Positions 53,035 through 62,801 of a DNA stretch of 64,000 bases are shown here, piece by piece. The notes below the pieces were generated by a model. It did no database searches, was not told the origin of the DNA, and saw only the letters and a program-made list of their open reading frames with translations. Position numbers and translations under genes: made by a program. Within the stretch, counting starts at the first letter, position 1. The number at the start of each line of letters is the position of its first letter. The DNA lies in the NCBI GenBank assembly GCA_902570785.1, contig CACFZK010000001.1, positions 62,001 to 126,000 on the forward strand. Reading direction: 5' to 3'. Source of the DNA: an uncultured Pelagibacteraceae bacterium. Lineage in GTDB: Bacteria; Pseudomonadota; Alphaproteobacteria; Pelagibacterales; Pelagibacteraceae.

Positions 53035-54410
53035 TTTAAAAAAAAGATAGATCCAATCCCAAGAAAAGATAAAAAACCTATTACATCAGTAATTGTAGTA
53101 ACAAAAACGCTGGAAGCTAATGCGGGATCAATATTAAATTTTTTTAACGAAACTGGAACTAAAATACCAAATAATCCTGCAACAATCATATTCAATATCA
53201 TTGCTACCGCTATCAAAATTGAAAGATCAAGTTCTTTGAACCAAAATTGTACAATAGCAGCAGATATAATAGCAAAAATTATTCCATTTAATATTCCAAT
53301 AACAAATTCTTTGGTAACTATTTTATAAAAGTTTCCAGATGAAATTTCTTGTTTTGCGATTGCTCTAATTGTTACAGCCAATGTTTGCATTCCGGCATTT
53401 CCTCCCATTGAGGCTACAATCGGCATCAATACTGCTAAGGCAACAACTTTTTCTATATCCTCTTGGAAAAAACCTATTACTATAGATGCTATAATAGCTG
53501 TTATCAAATTAAGCAGTAACCAGCTAAATCTTCTTTTGGTTTTTTTTAAAACACCATCGGTAATTTCTTCATCTCCAACACCGGCTAATCTTAGCACATC
53601 TTCCTCGGCTTCTTCTTGTACAACAGTAACTACGTCATCTGCTGTGATCATTCCAATTAATTTATTATCTTTATTAACTACTCCAGCTGAAACTAGATTG
53701 TAATTTTCGAAAGTTAGACCAACTTCTTCTTTGTCCATATTAACAGATATTAAAACTGGTATCTCTCTCATAATTGAATTCATCTTAGAATTTCTTGGTG
53801 TTCTTAAAACTCTAGAAGATGGAACTGTGCCAATAGGTTTGAAATTTTTATCAACTATAAATATTTCTAAAAATTCTTCAGGTAGTTCCTTATTTTCTCT
53901 TAAATAATCTATTGTTTGACCAACGGTCCAATCACTGGGAACAGCAGTAAATTCTCTCTGCATTATTCTTGCTGCCGAGTCTTCAGGATAGCTCAAACCC
54001 TCTTCTAATAAAAATCTGTCTTGAGGTGATAAATTTTCTAGTACCTTTTTCTTTTTTGTTTCTTCAATCTTTTCTAAAACTTGTAATGCATTATCAGATT
54101 CTAATTTACGTAAAATTTTAGCTATTGACTCTGGTGTTAAAAGTAAAAGAACTTCAGATTGTAATGACTCATTAAGCTCAATAAAGATTTCTGGTTCAAT
54201 CGCAAATGCTTCAATTTCAATTAATTTATTTCTAGTACTAGTATCAAGATTCTCAATTAAATCTGCAACATCTGCGGCATGTAAATCTTCTAAAGTTTGA
54301 TTGATAAAGGCAACATCATTACTTTTAATCTTTTGACTAAATAAATTGATAAAATCTTTATTGAAATCGACATTTACTTTTTGTTTTCCTATTGATTTAA
54401 CTAAACTCAT
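53031..54410 (-). CDS. mgtE: Magnesium transporter MgtE
   Basis: Mg2+ channel/transporter with cytosolic gating domains. The N-terminal superhelix (about 20-130, with LHAADVADLIENL and LSPQDRFLLEEGL), two CBS domains (about 135-260, with REFTAVPSDWTVGQTIDYLR and MITADDVVTVVQEEAEED), and five transmembrane helices (about 295-459). The pore signature is MPIVASMGGNAGMQTLAVTIRA. Length 459. Confidence 0.96.
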   Translation of the reverse strand: MSLVKSIGKQKVNVDFNKDFINLFSQKIKSNDVAFINQTLEDLHAADVADLIENLDTSTRNKLIEIEAFAIEPEIFIELNESLQSEVLLLLTPESIAKILRKLESDNALQVLEKIEETKKKKVLENLSPQDRFLLEEGLSYPEDSAARIMQREFTAVPSDWTVGQTIDYLRENKELPEEFLEIFIVDKNFKPIGTVPSSRVLRTPRNSKMNSIMREIPVLISVNMDKEEVGLTFENYNLVSAGVVNKDNKLIGMITADDVVTVVQEEAEEDVLRLAGVGDEEITDGVLKKTKRRFSWLLLNLITAIIASIVIGFFQEDIEKVVALAVLMPIVASMGGNAGMQTLAVTIRAIAKQEISSGNFYKIVTKEFVIGILNGIIFAIISAAIVQFWFKELDLSILIAVAMILNMIVAGLFGILVPVSLKKFNIDPALASSVFVTTITDVIGFLSFLGIGSIFFLN

Positions 54411-54433
54411 ATAACACCTGAATATTTTAATTT

Positions 54434-54462
54434 TTGAGACTTTTAGTTTATCTGATGATAAA
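54434..54462 (+). promoter_or_regulatory. Candidate promoter of lipB
   Basis: TTGAGA (54434-54439), a 17-base spacer and GATAAA (54457-54462) in the divergent mgtE/lipB gap. The start would be near 54469, about six bases before the ATG, so the leader is too short for a Shine-Dalgarno sequence. Confidence 0.4.
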
Positions 54463-54474
54463 ATTCAATTTAAA

Positions 54475-55080
54475 ATGAACATAGAATTTAAAATTAGTAA
54501 AAACCCAGTAAATTACAAAAAAGCTCTAGTGTTTCTAGAAAAAAGAGTCGAATTAGTCAAGCAAGGTGGTAAGGAATTAGTGTGGCTTTTAGAACATCCA
54601 TTAACTTACAGTGCGGGTATAAGGTCAAAAAAAGAAGAAATATTAGATAAATCAATTACTGTGATAAAAACAAATCGCGGGGGAAAAATCACCTTACATA
54701 ACCCGGGACAACAAATTGTTTATTTTGTTTTAAATCTAAACAATAGAAAAAAGGATATAAGAAACTTGGTAAGACAAATAGAAAATATAATTATAAAATT
54801 TCTTAGTATTTATAAAGTTAAATCTAATTCTGATAAAAAAAATATAGGTATTTGGATTAAAGATAAAAAAATTGCTGCTATAGGTATACGTGTTTCAGGT
54901 TGGATTGCTTATCATGGATTTTCTATAAATATTAAAAATAACTTAAATGACTACAAAAAAATTATACCATGTGGACTAGAAAACAAAAAAATAACTTCTT
55001 TAAAAAATGAAAAAAAAGAATTATTTGATGTTAAAAATAATCTTAAAAGAATTATACAGGAGAATTTATATAAGATTTAA
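54475..55080 (+). CDS. lipB: Octanoyltransferase LipB
   Basis: Moves octanoate from ACP to lipoyl domains; partner of lipA (878-1819). Motifs: VWLLEHPLTYSAGIRS, TNRGGKITLHNPGQQIVYF (the usual Tyr before His-x-Pro-Gly-Gln is Leu here), catalytic Lys in KKIAAIGIRV, AYHGFSINI, and catalytic Cys in IIPCGLENK. Length 201. It ends in a TTAA shared with the convergent pseudouridine synthase. Confidence 0.95.
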   Translation: MNIEFKISKNPVNYKKALVFLEKRVELVKQGGKELVWLLEHPLTYSAGIRSKKEEILDKSITVIKTNRGGKITLHNPGQQIVYFVLNLNNRKKDIRNLVRQIENIIIKFLSIYKVKSNSDKKNIGIWIKDKKIAAIGIRVSGWIAYHGFSINIKNNLNDYKKIIPCGLENKKITSLKNEKKELFDVKNNLKRIIQENLYKI

Positions 55081-55979
55081 AATCTGGCTTTTAATAATCT
55101 ATCAAAATCTTCACTATACTTTGCTTCGAAACTATATTTTGTATTTTTTATAATAAATTTAATTTTGTATGCGTGTAGCATAATATTTTTTAACTTTTGT
55201 TTTTTTTCAGTACTATTAAATGAATATTTGTTATCACCAATTATTGGGTGACCAATATTATAAAGTTGTTTTCTAAGCTGATGTTTTCTTCCTGTTATTG
55301 GCTTTAATTCTAAAAAAGAATTTTTGTCATTACTTCTTATTATTTTTAAATATGAAATAGCTTTCTGAACAACTTTTTTATTATTTTCATAAAAGGTCAA
55401 TTCATCTCGTAATATTTTAATATCTTTATTAACTCTACCTTGAGTTATAGCCAAATAAGTTTTGTGTATTTTTCTGATCCTAAAAAGTGATGTAAACAAC
55501 TGAGCATATTCTCTATTTTTAGCAACTATCATCACCCCGGAGGTTTCTTTATCAAGTCTGTGAACTATATAAGGTTTTGTGTCTAAAAAATATTTTGTAT
55601 CCCTAAGAATATCAATAATATTTTTAAAAGATTTAGTCCCAGATTGTACTGGTATACCACTAGGTTTATTTATGACTATAAAATTTTCATTATCTTCAAT
55701 TATAAAATCATCGTAATTTTTTTTTTCTTTATTTGAAGGTTTATACTTCTCTATTTTATTGTATTTGGAAGGTTTTAAATTATCTATTTCATAGATATCT
55801 ACTTTGTCATTTATTTTTACCCTATAAGATGTTTTTATCTTCTTTTTGTTAACTTTTATCTTTTTTTTTCTAATTAATCTTTCTATTAATGATTGTGGAT
55901 ATTGTCCAATATTATGTTTAAACCATCTATCAAAACGACAGTTGTTATAGTCTTTGCTGACTGTAAAAGTTTTTGGCAT
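55077..55979 (-). CDS. RluC/RluD-family 23S rRNA pseudouridine synthase
   Basis: A 300-residue protein with an N-terminal S4 RNA-binding domain (about 15-75, FKHNIGQYPQSLIERLIRKKKI) and a catalytic pseudouridine-synthase domain. The active-site Asp is in VHRLDKETSGVMIVAKN, followed by KTYLAITQGRV and KPITGRKHQLRKQL, GHPIIGDNKY. The S4 domain with the HRLDxxTSG motif is the RluC/RluD type; I cannot choose between RluC (955/2504/2580) and other targets. It precedes the ribosomal superoperon's end, 17 bases after rplQ. Confidence 0.92.
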   Translation of the reverse strand: MPKTFTVSKDYNNCRFDRWFKHNIGQYPQSLIERLIRKKKIKVNKKKIKTSYRVKINDKVDIYEIDNLKPSKYNKIEKYKPSNKEKKNYDDFIIEDNENFIVINKPSGIPVQSGTKSFKNIIDILRDTKYFLDTKPYIVHRLDKETSGVMIVAKNREYAQLFTSLFRIRKIHKTYLAITQGRVNKDIKILRDELTFYENNKKVVQKAISYLKIIRSNDKNSFLELKPITGRKHQLRKQLYNIGHPIIGDNKYSFNSTEKKQKLKNIMLHAYKIKFIIKNTKYSFEAKYSEDFDRLLKARF

Positions 55980-55996
55980 TAAAATTTAAATTAATA

Positions 55997-56443
55997 CTAT
56001 TTTGTAGCTACTTTGGGAGTAGTTTCTTTTTTGTCTTTAGTTGTTTTTTCAACTTTTTTTGGTTTATCAATTTTTTTGGCATTTACATCTCTATCAACTA
56101 ACTCGACAACTGCCATTGGAGCGTCATCACCTGTTCTAAAACCCGCCTTTAAAACTCTAGAGTAGCCACCTTTTCTGCCAGCATATCTTTTAGACAAAAT
56201 GTCAAAAACTTTCTTAACCGATTTTTGATCTTGCAATTTGGAGAAAAGATATTTTTTTTTACTTAATTTAATATCTTTACCAATTGTTATAACTTTATCA
56301 ATCTTTGGTTTTAATTCTTTTGCTTTTGGTAAAGTAGTAATTATTTGTTCGTACTTTATTAATGAGTTAAGCATATTTTTGAATAATGCTTTCCTGTGTT
56401 CAGAATTCTTATTAAGCTTTCTATAACCGAATTTGTGTCTCAT
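55997..56443 (-). CDS. rplQ: 50S ribosomal protein L17
   Basis: Core L17 sequence [24 protein letters not shown] at the N-terminus (quoted to its first motif [16 protein letters not shown]), then [42 protein letters not shown] (key part [11 protein letters not shown]). A lysine/threonine-rich tail of about 25 residues extends beyond the core. Last gene of the superoperon, four bases after rpoA. Confidence 0.97.
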   Translation of the reverse strand: MRHKFGYRKLNKNSEHRKALFKNMLNSLIKYEQIITTLPKAKELKPKIDKVITIGKDIKLSKKKYLFSKLQDQKSVKKVFDILSKRYAGRKGGYSRVLKAGFRTGDDAPMAVVELVDRDVNAKKIDKPKKVEKTTKDKKETTPKVATK

Positions 56444-56447
56444 TTAA

Positions 56448-57479
56448 TTAATAAGTGTTTTCCTCAAGTTTTTTTGAGAGTTCTGCAATATTGTCAGGGG
56501 GCCAATTTGGAATTTCCATTCCTAAGTAAAGTGACATTGAACTCAAAACCTCTTTAATTTCATTTAATGATTTTCTACCAAAGTTTGGTGTTCTTAACAT
56601 TTCAGGCTCAGTTTTTTGAACAAGATCACCAATATAAATTATATTATCGTTTTTTAAACAATTCATAGATCTCACTGAAAGTTCTAATTCCTCAACTCTT
56701 TTTAGTAAATTTTTATTAAATTCAGGTTCTGTTGAGGCTACTGGTTTAGGCGCCTCTTTAGGATCCTCAAAATTTACGAACATTGATAATTGATCTTGAA
56801 ATATTCTTGCTGCAAAAGCTATAGCATCTTCTGCGGCCACTGTACCATTTGTTTCAACTTGCATTATAAGTTTATCATAATCAAGTGCTGAACCAGCTCT
56901 AGTACTGTCTATTTTAAAAGATACCTTTTTGACAGGACTAAACAAGGAGTCAATAGCAATCATGCCTAACGGTGTATCTTCTGATTTATTTTGTTGTGCA
57001 AGCACATAGCCTCTTCCATTGTTTACTATCAATTCCATATGAAATTTAGTTTTTTCATCTAAATTGCATATTATTTGTTCAGGATTTAATATCTCAACAT
57101 CTGAAATTTGAGCTATATCTTTAGCCTTTACTTCTTTGGGGCCAACAGCGTCTAAAATTAATTTTTTTGAACCATCCGAGTTTAATTTCAATGCTAAATT
57201 TTTAACATTTAAAACTATATCTGTTACATCTTCTCTTACACCTTTTATAGATGAAAACTCGTGTAATACACCATCTATTTGAATTGCTGTGACTGCTGCA
57301 CCCTGAATTGAAGATAACAAAATTCTTCTAAGTGAATTACCAATAGTTTGTCCAAATCCTTTTTCTAAAGGTTCAGCAGTAACTGTTGCGAAAGATTTGT
57401 CTTCACTACTTTCTATTTCTAGCTTTTTTGGTTTAGTTAAAGATTTCCAGTTTTTATCAATTATATTAATATTTTCCAT
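56448..57479 (-). CDS. rpoA: DNA-directed RNA polymerase subunit alpha
   Basis: Scaffold of RNA polymerase. N-terminal assembly domain with [20 protein letters not shown] and [18 protein letters not shown]-terminal domain with [16 protein letters not shown] and [18 protein letters not shown], the UP-element/activator-binding surface. Length 343. Start and the rpsK stop share one base. Confidence 0.98.
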   Translation of the reverse strand: MENINIIDKNWKSLTKPKKLEIESSEDKSFATVTAEPLEKGFGQTIGNSLRRILLSSIQGAAVTAIQIDGVLHEFSSIKGVREDVTDIVLNVKNLALKLNSDGSKKLILDAVGPKEVKAKDIAQISDVEILNPEQIICNLDEKTKFHMELIVNNGRGYVLAQQNKSEDTPLGMIAIDSLFSPVKKVSFKIDSTRAGSALDYDKLIMQVETNGTVAAEDAIAFAARIFQDQLSMFVNFEDPKEAPKPVASTEPEFNKNLLKRVEELELSVRSMNCLKNDNIIYIGDLVQKTEPEMLRTPNFGRKSLNEIKEVLSSMSLYLGMEIPNWPPDNIAELSKKLEENTY

Positions 57480-57928
57480 TACACTCTCCTTTTTTTTGGT
57501 GGTCTTGTACCATTATGTGGCATTGGTGTTGTATCTTTTATTGAAAGAATTTTAAATCCTCTTGATTGTAATGCTCTTAAAGCTGTTTCCCTTCCTGATC
57601 CCGGACCTTTTACTTGAACAGATAAAGTTCTTAAACCCATATCATATGCTTTACCTCCAGCGTCGTCTGCTGCTACTTGTGCCGCATATGGTGTTGACTT
57701 TCGAGATCCCTTAAACCCTTTTGAGCCTGCTGAAGACCAAGAAACTACATTGCCATTTTCGTCTGCTATAGAAATTATAGTATTATTAAAAGTCGAATTT
57801 ACAAAAGCAATTCCCGAAGATATACTCTTTTTATCTTTCTTTTTTTTCTTAAACTTTGCTTTTGAAACTTTAGTCTCTACATTATTTTCAACTTTTTTTT
57901 CAGTCTTTTTTTCTATTTTTTTATTCAT
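57479..57928 (-). CDS. rpsK: 30S ribosomal protein S11
   Basis: S11 core [63 protein letters not shown] and the C-terminal [18 protein letters not shown]. Length 149 against about 129 usually. The excess is an N-terminal lysine-rich extension of about 35 residues ([16 protein letters not shown]...). A start closer to the core is possible but no obvious internal Met precedes the conserved region. Confidence 0.97.
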   Translation of the reverse strand: MNKKIEKKTEKKVENNVETKVSKAKFKKKKKDKKSISSGIAFVNSTFNNTIISIADENGNVVSWSSAGSKGFKGSRKSTPYAAQVAADDAGGKAYDMGLRTLSVQVKGPGSGRETALRALQSRGFKILSIKDTTPMPHNGTRPPKKRRV

Positions 57929-58312
57929 TTATTTTTTCATAGGAGTAAGTTTTTTACCTGCAATAGCAATTGCTTTACCTTTTCTTGTTCTAGCGTTGCA
58001 GTGAGTTCTTTGTCCCCTTACCGGTAATTTTTTTTTATGTCGTGATCCTCTATATGAAGCTAAATCAACTAATCTCTTTATATTCATTGAAACTTCTCTT
58101 CTAAGGTCACCCTCAACTTTATAATTTTGATCTATATATTCTCTAATTTTTAGCACCTCGTCTTCACTAAGATTATTCACTCTTTTGTTAAGAGGAATGT
58201 TTAATTTTTCACATATTAATTTTGAATTGTGATCACCAATACCATGTATATATGTGAGGGCGATATGAACGATCTTGTCTTGCGGTATGTTTACGCCTGC
58301 GATTCTAGCCAT
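57929..58312 (-). CDS. rpsM: 30S ribosomal protein S13
   Basis: S13 motifs: [26 protein letters not shown]-type [18 protein letters not shown]-type [39 protein letters not shown]. Length 127. It heads the rpsM-rpsK-rpoA-rplQ segment, which has its own candidate promoter overlapping the adk stop codon. No Shine-Dalgarno sequence is evident before the ATG. Confidence 0.98.
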   Translation of the reverse strand: MARIAGVNIPQDKIVHIALTYIHGIGDHNSKLICEKLNIPLNKRVNNLSEDEVLKIREYIDQNYKVEGDLRREVSMNIKRLVDLASYRGSRHKKKLPVRGQRTHCNARTRKGKAIAIAGKKLTPMKK

Positions 58313-58333
58313 AGATAGATTTTTTAATTTGTA

Positions 58334-58361
58334 TTTATATGTTCATATTCCTTAAAGTCAA
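58334..58361 (-). promoter_or_regulatory. Internal promoter for rpsM-rpsK-rpoA-rplQ
   Basis: On the minus strand TTGACT (58361-58356) and TATAAA (58339-58334) are 16 bases apart, ten of twelve consensus positions. The -35 overlaps the adk stop codon. Expected start near 58327 leaves a leader of about 15 bases. The 45-base adk-rpsM gap is the only real intergenic space in this part of the superoperon. Confidence 0.6.
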
Positions 58362-58930
58362 CCCTTGATAGCGTTAATTAACCCGCTAATTTCGATACTA
58401 ATTTCAGATATTCCGGCCTCACCATTTACAACTTTGAGTAAATTTGATTGCTTGTAATAATTAATAACTGGCTCAGATGATTTCTCATAAGTTTTATATC
58501 TTTTAATTGCTACTTCTTCATTATCATCAGCTCTATTTTCTTGGTTTTGTCTTTCCAAAATTCTTTTTTTTACTGTATCTAAGCTAATAGACAATTTTAA
58601 AACAATATCTATTTTTTGATTATATCTTTTTAATAAGTCATCTAAGTTTTCTGCTTGAGTTAATGTTCTAGGATATCCATCAAAGATTATTTTATTCTTG
58701 TAAATATCATTAGAAACAAATTTTTCTATTAAATTGTTTACTATCTTGTCTGATACTAATTCACCAGAATTTATAATTGAAGAAATCTCGGCTCCTAATT
58801 TTGTTTTATTCTTAATTTCATCACGTAAAAGATCTCCTGTAGATAATTGATATAAATTAAACTTTTTAACAATAAATTTTGATTGCGTACCTTTACCAGC
58901 ACCTGGTGGTCCGAAAATAACTATATTCAT
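58358..58930 (-). CDS. adk: Adenylate kinase (short form)
   Basis: Interconverts ATP, AMP and ADP. P-loop IFGPPGAGKGTQSKFIV, LSTGDLLRDEI, GELVSDKIVNNLI, FDGYPRTLTQAENL and the short lid RILERQNQENRADDNEEVA. The 190-residue form lacks the long zinc-type lid, as usual in alphaproteobacteria. It lies two bases after secY. Confidence 0.97.
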   Translation of the reverse strand: MNIVIFGPPGAGKGTQSKFIVKKFNLYQLSTGDLLRDEIKNKTKLGAEISSIINSGELVSDKIVNNLIEKFVSNDIYKNKIIFDGYPRTLTQAENLDDLLKRYNQKIDIVLKLSISLDTVKKRILERQNQENRADDNEEVAIKRYKTYEKSSEPVINYYKQSNLLKVVNGEAGISEISIEISGLINAIKG

Positions 58931-58932
58931 AT

Positions 58933-60219
58933 TTATTTACCGAATTTTGCTTTTTTAATTAATGACTCGTATTGTGAACTCATTAATCTTGTCTGAACCT
59001 GTGTTACAGTATCCATAGCTACCACTACTACTATTAGTACAGATGTACCACCCAAATAAAAAGGGATTGGGTATTTTGCTATTAAAAACTCTGGCATCAA
59101 ACATACGAGGGTAAGATAACATGCGCCAATTGTTGTAAGTTTTGTTAATATATCCTCTATATAATCTGCGGTTCTGTCTCCAGGTCTTATTCCAGGAACA
59201 TAGCCACCATATTTTCTTAAATTTTCCGCAGTCTCTTTTGGATTGAAAACAATAGAAGTGTAAAAAAAACAAAAGAAAATTATTCCTGATGCATATAATA
59301 ACATATACAAAGGTTTGCCTTGTGAAAATAGGGAAGAAATATTTAAAAATAAATCTGACTCAGCTAAACCAAAATTTGAAAAGGTTATTGGTAACAATAA
59401 TAATGCCGATGCAAATATAGCAGGAATTACACCAGCTGTATTAATTTTTAATGGTAAATGTGAAGATTGCCCTCCATAAACTTTATTTCCCATTTGTCTT
59501 TTGGGATAATTAATTAAAATTTTTCTCATAGCTCTTTCCATAAAAACTATGAACATTACAGTAACGATTATTAATATGAAAATTCCAATAATCATTGTTG
59601 CCGATAAAGCTCCTGTTCGGCCAAGTTCAAATGTAGAAGCTAATGCACGAGGTATTTCTGCGACTATACCCGAAAAAATAATTAAAGATATACCGTTACC
59701 AATTCCTCTTGAAGTTATTTGTTCACCAAGCCACATCAAAAATGTTGTTCCGGCAACTAAAGAAATCATTGTCGTTATTTTAAAATTTAAACCTGGATTT
59801 AAAACTAAATTACCCGCATTTTCTAAACCAGCTGAAACACCATAGCCTTGTAAACAAGCGATAAAGACTGTTCCATATCTTGTAATTTGAGTAATTTTTT
59901 TTCTACCAATTTCACCCTGATCTTTTAAATTTTTAAAATAATCTGACACACCTGTTAGTAACTGAACAATAATTGATGCCGATATGTAAGGCATTATACC
60001 TAACGCAAAAATTGCCATTCTTTGAACGGCACCTCCTGAAAAAACGTTAAACATACCTAACAGACCTTTTTGACTTGTTGACATCATTTCTGAAAGAGCA
60101 ACCGGGTCAATTCCAGCAAGAGGAACATATGTTCCAAGTCTGTAAACTGACAAAATAAAAATAGTAAAAAAAATTCTATTTCTTAAGTCTGATGATTGAT
60201 TAATATCTCCGTTAGACAT
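58933..60219 (-). CDS. secY: Protein translocase subunit SecY
   Basis: Channel subunit of SecYEG, ten transmembrane helices in 428 residues. Motifs: YRLGTYVPLAGIDP, PYISASIIVQLLTGV, GEIGRKKITQITRYGTV, ITSRGIGNGISLIIFSGIV, SHLPLKINTAGVIPAIFAS and the C-terminal GGYVPGIRPGDRTADYIEDIL (key GGYVPGIRPG). It overlaps rplO by eight bases. secG is at 5795-6100. Confidence 0.98.
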   Translation of the reverse strand: MSNGDINQSSDLRNRIFFTIFILSVYRLGTYVPLAGIDPVALSEMMSTSQKGLLGMFNVFSGGAVQRMAIFALGIMPYISASIIVQLLTGVSDYFKNLKDQGEIGRKKITQITRYGTVFIACLQGYGVSAGLENAGNLVLNPGLNFKITTMISLVAGTTFLMWLGEQITSRGIGNGISLIIFSGIVAEIPRALASTFELGRTGALSATMIIGIFILIIVTVMFIVFMERAMRKILINYPKRQMGNKVYGGQSSHLPLKINTAGVIPAIFASALLLLPITFSNFGLAESDLFLNISSLFSQGKPLYMLLYASGIIFFCFFYTSIVFNPKETAENLRKYGGYVPGIRPGDRTADYIEDILTKLTTIGACYLTLVCLMPEFLIAKYPIPFYLGGTSVLIVVVVAMDTVTQVQTRLMSSQYESLIKKAKFGK

Positions 60220-60682
60220 TTTGTGAAGATTTATCTTTTAAAAGATTTATAGCACCGCCTGCTTTTTCTATTTTTGATTTTGCAGATTTAGATATAAAAT
60301 CGGTTTTGATTGTTAGTTTTTCTTTGATTTCGCCGTTTCCAAGAATTTTTAGTTTATTATATTTTTTATTAATAAGTTTTTTTTCAACCAAATTTTTTAG
60401 ATTGATTTCGTCTTGTATTTTAATTTTTTTATTTTTTATAAAATTTTCAATATCTGATATGTTAATGATGGCTATATTTTTCTTACCAATTGGTTTGAAA
60501 CCTCTTTTTGGAAGTCTTCTGTATAATGGCATTTGACCTCCTTCGAAACTCTTAATAGCAACACCAGATCTGGATTTCTGTCCCTTAACTCCACGTCCAG
60601 AAGTTTTTCCTTTTCCAGAGCCAATTCCGCGACCAACTCTCATTTTTGAATAATTTGTTTTTATCAATGAGTTAAGTTTCAT
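60212..60682 (-). CDS. rplO: 50S ribosomal protein L15
   Basis: Glycine/lysine-rich N-terminus RVGRGIGSGKGKTSGRGVKGQKSRSG (core GRGIGSGKGKTSGRG), FEGGQMPLYRRLPKRGF, and a C-terminal globular part with KILGNGEIKEKLTIK. Length 156. It follows rpsE with one base between; rpmD (L30), commonly between them, is missing. Confidence 0.97.
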   Translation of the reverse strand: MKLNSLIKTNYSKMRVGRGIGSGKGKTSGRGVKGQKSRSGVAIKSFEGGQMPLYRRLPKRGFKPIGKKNIAIINISDIENFIKNKKIKIQDEINLKNLVEKKLINKKYNKLKILGNGEIKEKLTIKTDFISKSAKSKIEKAGGAINLLKDKSSQNV

Positions 60683-60683
60683 T

Positions 60684-61184
60684 CTAGTTTTCTCTTTGTT
60701 TAATAATTTCTGAAATCTTTTTTCCTCTTATAGCAGATAAAAACTTTGGAGAACTTTGGCTTTTTAAACCCTGCATAAGAGCCTTTAATACGTTGTGTGG
60801 ATTTGCTGATCCTAAAGATTTCGCAACAACATCTTGAATTCCAAGCACTTCACAAACAGACCTCATGGCTCCTCCTGCTATAATACCTGTCCCAGTAGGT
60901 GCAGATCTCATTAATATTTTACCAGATCCACTTTTAGAAAAAATATCATGATGAAGAGTTCTGCCGTCTTTTAATGGTATTTGAAACATATTCCGCTTTG
61001 CTAATTCAGTGGCTTTTTTAATTGCATCTGGAACCTGCTTAGATTTACCTTTGCCTATTCCTATTGATCCTTTTTGATTTCCAACAACTACGAGTGCTGC
61101 AAATCCAAATCTTCTGCCACCTTTAACAACTTTTGTTATTCTGTTTATTGCGACTAACTTTTCTATAAATTCACTATCTCTCAT
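60684..61184 (-). CDS. rpsE: 30S ribosomal protein S5
   Basis: S5 motifs: [23 protein letters not shown] (core [15 protein letters not shown]), [57 protein letters not shown]. Length 166. Shares one base with the rplR stop. Confidence 0.98.
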   Translation of the reverse strand: MRDSEFIEKLVAINRITKVVKGGRRFGFAALVVVGNQKGSIGIGKGKSKQVPDAIKKATELAKRNMFQIPLKDGRTLHHDIFSKSGSGKILMRSAPTGTGIIAGGAMRSVCEVLGIQDVVAKSLGSANPHNVLKALMQGLKSQSSPKFLSAIRGKKISEIIKQREN

Positions 61185-61537
61185 TAAAAACTCATTCCAT
61201 TTTTTCTTAAAGAGTCAGCTAAAGCTTTTATTCTTCCATGGTATTTGTAGCCACCTCTGTCAAAATAAACTTTGCTGATTTTTTTTTCATTTGCTCTTTT
61301 TGCTAAAATTTCACCTATAGCTTCTGACATTTTTGTCTTATTAGTTTTGTTAGTTTTCATTTCTTTTTCTTTAGATGAAGCTGAAACAATAGTTTTGTTA
61401 TTGTTATCGTCAATAATTTGTGCTGAAATATTTTTTAGAGATTTAGAAACAGTGATTCTAAACCTACCTATATTAACTTTTTTCAATTTAGATCTGTTTC
61501 GCTTTAATCTTTTAATTTTCGAATTTTTCGATTTCAT
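61184..61537 (-). CDS. rplR: 50S ribosomal protein L18
   Basis: 5S rRNA-binding protein of 117 residues. N-terminal basic segment, then [20 protein letters not shown], the central variable loop, and the C-terminal [28 protein letters not shown] (core [17 protein letters not shown]). Confidence 0.97.
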   Translation of the reverse strand: MKSKNSKIKRLKRNRSKLKKVNIGRFRITVSKSLKNISAQIIDDNNNKTIVSASSKEKEMKTNKTNKTKMSEAIGEILAKRANEKKISKVYFDRGGYKYHGRIKALADSLRKNGMSF

Positions 61538-61539
61538 AA

Positions 61540-62079
61540 CTATTTCTTTTTTCCTTCTTTTCTAATAACAAATTGGTTTTTTTCTTTAATTCCTTTTGCT
61601 TTATATGGCTCAACAGGTTTAATTGATTTTATTTCTGAAGCTGTTTTAGATACTAATTCTTTGTCCGTACCAAATATATTTACCTTAGTCTGTTTTTCAA
61701 TTTTAATTACTATACCTTTTGGAACTTTATATTTAACTTCATGACTGAAACCTAAGCTTAAAATTAATTCCTCTCCTTTTAAATTGGCTCTGAAGCCAAC
61801 ACCGTTTAGTTCAAGATCTTTATTGTGCCCTTTTGTAACGCCCGTAACAGCATTGTTAATTAGACTTCTATAAGTTCCCCACAAAATTGATGTATTTTTA
61901 GTTTTTTTGTTTGGCGTAATCTGAAATTCATTTTTATCATTTATTTTTGATGAAAATAATTTATCGTTAATACTGATTTTTTGTGATCCTTTGGGACCAG
62001 AAACCAATAGACCGCCACTTTCAACTTTGATATTAGAGTCTTTTGGTAATGATATAATTTTTTTTCCTAATTTTGACAT
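61540..62079 (-). CDS. rplF: 50S ribosomal protein L6
   Basis: L6 motifs: [52 protein letters not shown] (core [16 protein letters not shown]), and the C-terminal signature [16 protein letters not shown] (usually PPEPYKGKGIRY). Length 179. Shares one base with the rpsH stop. Confidence 0.97.
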   Translation of the reverse strand: MSKLGKKIISLPKDSNIKVESGGLLVSGPKGSQKISINDKLFSSKINDKNEFQITPNKKTKNTSILWGTYRSLINNAVTGVTKGHNKDLELNGVGFRANLKGEELILSLGFSHEVKYKVPKGIVIKIEKQTKVNIFGTDKELVSKTASEIKSIKPVEPYKAKGIKEKNQFVIRKEGKKK

Positions 62080-62483
62080 TAAAATACCCTACAAATTACC
62101 TCTCCACCTAAATTATTTTTTATCGCTTCGCTATCGGACATGACGCCTTTGCTTGTTGATAATATTGCCAGTCCTAATCCACCATGAACTCTTGGGATAC
62201 TATCAGCACGTGAATAAACACGTCTACCTGGTTTTGATATTCTTTTTATTTCTCTTATAACCGGTTGGCCCTCATAATATTTAAGATCAACATTGATTGA
62301 CTTTTTACCATTATTTTCATTTTCCTTATCTATATTAAAATTTATTATATAACCCTCTTTTTTTAAAACCTCTAAAATTTTTAATCTAAAATTCGAAAAA
62401 GGTATGTCAATTTTATTGAGCGATCTCATTTGACCATTTCTTATTCGAGTTAACATATCTCCAATTGGATCTACTAATGTCAT
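62079..62483 (-). CDS. rpsH: 30S ribosomal protein S8
   Basis: S8 start MTLVDPIGDMLTRIRNGQ, then IPFSNFRLKILEVLKKEGYI, ISKPGRRVYS, and the C-terminal RVHGGLGLAILSTSKGVMSD with GGEVICRVF. Length 134, typical. It may also act as translational repressor of the spc-type segment, as S8 does in E. coli; no target site was identified here. Confidence 0.98.
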   Translation of the reverse strand: MTLVDPIGDMLTRIRNGQMRSLNKIDIPFSNFRLKILEVLKKEGYIINFNIDKENENNGKKSINVDLKYYEGQPVIREIKRISKPGRRVYSRADSIPRVHGGLGLAILSTSKGVMSDSEAIKNNLGGEVICRVF

Positions 62484-62494
62484 AATTACCTCCT

Positions 62495-62800
62495 TTACCA
62501 GCTAGACTTGGTCATGCCAGGTATTTTACCTGAGGATGCCATCCGTCTAAGTGCTATTCTTGAAATTCTTAATTTTCTGTAAACCCCGTGCGGTCTTCCT
62601 GTTATCTCACATCTATTTCTAATTCTTATTTTAGCGGAATTTTTCGGAAGTTTTGACAACTTCAGCTGAGCTGCAAATCTTTCATTTAAAGGTAGTTTTT
62701 TATTTTTGATTATATCCTTTAATTTTTTTCTTTTATTAGAAAATCTTTTAGACATTTTAATTCTCTTCAGATTTCTTTCAATTGCACTAGTTTTTGCCAT
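62495..62800 (-). CDS. rpsN: 30S ribosomal protein S14
   Basis: Zinc-free S14 of 101 residues: [56 protein letters not shown], and [21 protein letters not shown] at the end. Only one cysteine of the zinc-type motif is present, so this is the C-minus form. Confidence 0.98.
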   Translation of the reverse strand: MAKTSAIERNLKRIKMSKRFSNKRKKLKDIIKNKKLPLNERFAAQLKLSKLPKNSAKIRIRNRCEITGRPHGVYRKLRISRIALRRMASSGKIPGMTKSSW

Positions 62801-62801
62801 A

